From: UBA10161 sp041663445
Lineage (GTDB): Archaea > Micrarchaeota > Micrarchaeia > Anstonellales > Anstonellaceae
Assembly: GCA_041663445.1 (NCBI GenBank)
Contig: JBAYMR010000005.1
Span: forward strand, 22,874 to 86,873
Direction of reading: 5' to 3'
Length of the DNA: 64,000 nucleotides
Positions 61,400 to 64,000 of the stretch are shown piece by piece. The translations under genes and the position numbers were made by a program. Numbering within the stretch: the first letter of the stretch is position 1; each line of letters starts with the position of its first letter. The notes beneath the pieces are model-generated. The model was not told the origin of the DNA, did no database searches, and was given only the letters and a program-made list of their open reading frames with translations.

Positions 61400-63700
61400 A
61401 TGGGATGCAGACCGAGCTACCAGGGCACGAGGCTGGTCATGGACTGCCCGACATGCGGGCTGGGGCTTGCCACCCCGCAATGCATAAACTCACACCTCAA
61501 GGTAACCTCCGCGCTTCCGAAGCTCTGGAAGACCATGAGGTATGAGGAGGAAATAATGGTGGAGCTGAACGAGGACAAGGCGGCCATCATCTACGAATAT
61601 GACGCGATTATCAGGCAAGTGGAAGGGATAATGCTCAACCAGAAGACATACGGGAAGATAGAGGACGAGCATTACCTGCAGAGGAAGAAGCTTCTCCGCG
61701 ACTTTTACGAATACATGTTCATGAACCCGCTGGTGGCCGAGCAGGTGCTGCGCGGCTACAACGAGCCATATCCGCAGAAGGCGGTGTTCGTGGAGGGCTA
61801 CAGGAACTTCCACGCGTGGATGAACGGGATACTGGACGCCTACACGAAATCGTCGCTGTACCTGCTTTGCAAAAAGACGGGCGACATGCGCGCGGCGTTC
61901 CTCGTGCTTTTGGGCCTCAAGTCGCTCCTTTTCATGCAGAATTTCATGCTCACCGTGCCAAAGGAAGCCGTGCTGATTGATGCGCCGGAGGCGAACTATG
62001 AAATCGGCCACGGCCTGAAGGTAAGGATATACGACGTGCCCGGCGGCGAGGCGCACATATACACGATTGAGAACGGCGTGGTCGAGTCCCTCCCGCCGAA
62101 GCTGCAGGAGATGCTGCGCGTTGCGATACAGGAAGGGCTGAAGGAAATCAGCCAGATGGTGGACTACACCACTATTTTCGACGACAAGAGCAGGGAGATG
62201 GCGCAGCAGTTCATAGACAAGGCATCGCTTGACAAGGTGGAAATCACGCAGGAGCAGGCGATTGCCATGGGGCGGGAAGCGGCCTCGTGGACGGTGGGGC
62301 TGGGCTCGCCAATCGAGAACATGGCGCTGGACCAGGACAATATAACTGATATTTACATTGACAGCGAGAACTCGCCATTGTACATTGAGCACGCAAAGTA
62401 CGGGCTTTGCCACACGCTGTGGCGCTACAACCGGGAGATGCTCGAGCATTCGTTCAAGAACATGGTGGCGTCCACCATGGGCACGAGGAAATTCGACAAG
62501 AACTCGCCCGTCGTGGACGTTGTGCTCACGAGGCTTGCGATGAGGTGCCACCTGCAGCAGCCGCCGGCCACTTTCAGGGACCTGCAGGCTGCGCTGCGCA
62601 TCATGCGCGACAAGCCGTTCACCTACCCCATGTACCTCAAGCTCAATTCCATGTCGCCCTTCTTTGCGGGCTACGACGACGTCATGGTGGGGCTGGGCTG
62701 CTCCGAGGCGGTGCTCGGCCTCAAGGGAGTGGGAAAGACCGCGTTCACATCGGCGAAGATTGCGGCGATTGGCACCAAGAAAAGGATATTGCCTATCGAG
62801 GACATTGAGGAAATCCCCGTCAAGGCGTACAGGAAAAAGGGGTTCCACATCGGCGCGGTGCAGGTGCAGTCGTCCGACAGGGACGAGGTGGGCACCACCG
62901 AACTGGACCTGGTGTCCATGACGAACGCGGCGCTGCGCATGGGAGATGCGTGCGTCATCATCAACGAAATCCGCTCGAGGACGGCCATCCAGGGCGTAAT
63001 CAACATGCTCAACACCCAGCCGGGGATTTTCCTGCTCTACAACCTTCACGCCCAGTCGCTCAAAGACGTGCAGGACAGGCTGGAAACCGTGTTCGGCATA
63101 CCGGCGGCCTCGATGTTCTCCACCGATAGGTATTCGTTCCTGAAAAAGATACGCTTCGGCAGGAAGACGCGCGTGTACAGGATGCTCGGCTTCCAGTATG
63201 AGACTGACATCAAGGAGCACAAGTTCGTCCAGACATTCGACCTTGAAAGGGGCGAGGACATTGGCGACACGGCGCTCAAGTGCCTGTTCCTCTCCGAGCC
63301 TGCGGCAAATGCAAAATCGCTGTCTGACGCGGATTTGGGCAAGATTGCAAAGGGCCTGAAGCTGGATTTCGTGCCCCCGGCGCTCGAGCGCAGGAGCGAC
63401 GAGACGGGCATAACCCCGAAGCAGTACGTGATGGAGGCTTTCCTGAAGGGGAAGCTCTACTCGCAGGTTTTCGAGGCGTCTGAAAAATACGGCAACGCGC
63501 GGCTGCTGGAGCTGGATTTCGTGCTCAGGTGCACCACGGCGGCGAACAACCTCCTCAAGAGGGCGCAGAGCGAGAACGTGGACTGGGCAAAGGTGGACAA
63601 GGAATGGTCAAAGACGTTCGCGGACATCCTGAAGCGCGAGTTGACCGAGGCGTCCGCGGACGCGGTTGCGACGGGCACGAAGGAAGAGAAGAAGGCGTAG
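61400..63700 (+). CDS. Type II/IV secretion (archaellum/pilus-type) ATPase
   Basis: 766 residues, longer than typical GspE/FlaI proteins because of a ~400-residue N-terminal region that begins with a CPTCGLGL zinc-like knuckle. Walker A is GLKGVGKTAF (about residue 440); the Asp-box-like ILPIEDIEEIPV, a Walker B-like CVIINEIRSR and a His-box-like YNLHAQSLKDVQDRL follow. It would power assembly of a pilus or secretion system. No pilin or TadC-type membrane gene adjoins within the window. ATG 61400; AT-rich promoter near 61365. Confidence 0.85.
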   Translation: MGCRPSYQGTRLVMDCPTCGLGLATPQCINSHLKVTSALPKLWKTMRYEEEIMVELNEDKAAIIYEYDAIIRQVEGIMLNQKTYGKIEDEHYLQRKKLLRDFYEYMFMNPLVAEQVLRGYNEPYPQKAVFVEGYRNFHAWMNGILDAYTKSSLYLLCKKTGDMRAAFLVLLGLKSLLFMQNFMLTVPKEAVLIDAPEANYEIGHGLKVRIYDVPGGEAHIYTIENGVVESLPPKLQEMLRVAIQEGLKEISQMVDYTTIFDDKSREMAQQFIDKASLDKVEITQEQAIAMGREAASWTVGLGSPIENMALDQDNITDIYIDSENSPLYIEHAKYGLCHTLWRYNREMLEHSFKNMVASTMGTRKFDKNSPVVDVVLTRLAMRCHLQQPPATFRDLQAALRIMRDKPFTYPMYLKLNSMSPFFAGYDDVMVGLGCSEAVLGLKGVGKTAFTSAKIAAIGTKKRILPIEDIEEIPVKAYRKKGFHIGAVQVQSSDRDEVGTTELDLVSMTNAALRMGDACVIINEIRSRTAIQGVINMLNTQPGIFLLYNLHAQSLKDVQDRLETVFGIPAASMFSTDRYSFLKKIRFGRKTRVYRMLGFQYETDIKEHKFVQTFDLERGEDIGDTALKCLFLSEPAANAKSLSDADLGKIAKGLKLDFVPPALERRSDETGITPKQYVMEAFLKGKLYSQVFEASEKYGNARLLELDFVLRCTTAANNLLKRAQSENVDWAKVDKEWSKTFADILKRELTEASADAVATGTKEEKKA

Positions 63701-63721
63701 GTTTTCTTTTTTTACAGGCAC

Positions 63722-63859
63722 TCATTTTCCAAGATATTTTGAATATTTTCCTAGCGCTTGCCTTCGCGTAAGCGGCTTCTGCCCTTTCTTTTCCATCTCG
63801 CGGTCTTCGGCATCCATGCGCCTCTTGAGGCGCATTGTTTCTGAAATTTTCCTGCCCAT
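63722..63859 (-). CDS. Small very basic protein (45 aa)
   Basis: A 45-residue frame: MGRKISETMRLKRRMDAEDR, then a Lys/Arg-rich helix ending in a RQALGKYSKYLGK segment. Not recognised. Convergent with the secretion ATPase and downstream of the transposon-like hairpin, it may be independent of both. Called because of its coherent amphipathic composition; evidence is modest. Confidence 0.45.
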   Translation of the reverse strand: MGRKISETMRLKRRMDAEDREMEKKGQKPLTRRQALGKYSKYLGK

Positions 63860-63886
63860 AAATTCACCAGAATGACGCGTGAACTA

Positions 63887-63906
63887 CCCACGCCTGAAGG
63901 CGTGGG
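63887..63906. mobile_element. IS200/IS605-type element end hairpin
   Basis: CCCACGCC-TGAA-GGCGTGGG is a perfect 8-bp stem, in the context gaactacCCACGCC...GTGGGcttcttgg. This exact style of hairpin is familiar from the right ends of IS200/IS605/IS607-type elements just after tnpB. The rest of the element would lie beyond the right edge. Confidence 0.6.
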
Positions 63907-63918
63907 CTTCTTGGGAAA

Positions 63919-64000
63919 TTAACAGAACGCAGACAGGCGCATCTGCATAGCTTCACTTTTTGCTTCCCTGATTGACTGATTCAGCTCCTTGAATTGATGC
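63919..64000 (-). CDS. C-terminal fragment of a gene leaving the window, possibly tnpB
   Basis: Minus-strand frame open from the edge to a TAA at 63919: 26 residues ending in EAMQMRLSAFC. It ends 12 bases before the IS605-type hairpin, the usual place for tnpB. The stretch is too short to identify a domain; the call rests on position. Confidence 0.4.
   Translation of the reverse strand, partial: HQFKELNQSIREAKSEAMQMRLSAFC

Noticed and set aside
61490..63220. A 576-residue open frame on the minus strand.
   Set aside because: It lies wholly antisense to the secretion ATPase, whose motifs are clear; the product is His/Val/Leu/Arg-rich as expected for the shadow of a GC-rich gene.

Overview
The window is archaeal. 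It carries RpoK, PriS/PriL primase, a GINS subunit, aIF2-alpha, aIF5A with its deoxyhypusine synthase, Kae1, NreA, the tRNA deacylase DtdA, ribosomal proteins L44e, S27e, S24e and S27ae, Nop10, SRP54 and geranylgeranyl-reductase-like enzymes. TATA boxes and short or absent leaders are common. The many small proteins, the cell-surface genes and the general style suggest a DPANN-type archaeon (Micrarchaeota- or Diapherotrites-like). That placement is an inference; there is no rRNA here to settle it.

Layout. 1-2.8 kb: end of nreA, rnhB, rpoK. 2.8-11.8 kb: a surface block, with two very large proteins on the minus strand (CARDB repeats; a protein with a beta-barrel-like C-terminus) diverging from two secreted-looking proteins on the plus strand. 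11.9-22.3 kb: pgk, a ZIP transporter, a lipoprotein, a glycoprotein-like membrane protein, dtdA-priL-priS and an antiporter. 22.4-22.7 kb: intron-containing tRNA-Gln followed by partial copies of its own 3' end. 22.7-31 kb: an AK6-like kinase, a PadR-like regulator, purF, nnrD, a HEPN/nucleotidyltransferase pair, deoxyhypusine synthase, PRC-barrel, LemA. 29.7-34 kb: the archaeal information-processing block GINS-L44e-S27e-aIF2alpha-Nop10-PAC2, diverging from aIF5A-S24e-S27ae-CPBP protease-kae1-htpX. A 0.44 kb gap between the two arms is packed with tandem hairpins. 36.6-43.9 kb: membrane proteins, UPF0173 hydrolase, two flavoprotein reductases, DJ-1/PfpI and an APC permease.

44-56 kb is an accessory island, visibly AT-richer than its surroundings. 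It holds a complete-looking class 2 DISARM anti-phage locus read leftward, vsr-drmMII-drmE-drmA-drmB-drmC, with overlapping or abutting genes. A small winged-helix gene precedes it. Related palindrome pairs in inverted orientation bound it (44756-44796 and 54721-54770). To its left lies a truncated DNA methyltransferase joined to a truncated radical-SAM gene; to its right is a tyrosine recombinase. Just beyond, srp54 is interrupted in its P-loop by a 596-residue LAGLIDADG intein.

59.4-64 kb: a two-repeat small protein, a PEP-synthase-like ATP-grasp protein, a type II/IV secretion ATPase, a small basic protein, and the hairpin end of what looks like an IS200/IS605-type element running off the window.

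The most notable items are the DISARM island with its Vsr partner and inverted boundary palindromes, the hairpin array upstream of aIF5A, the SRP54 P-loop intein, and the beta-barrel-like surface protein.
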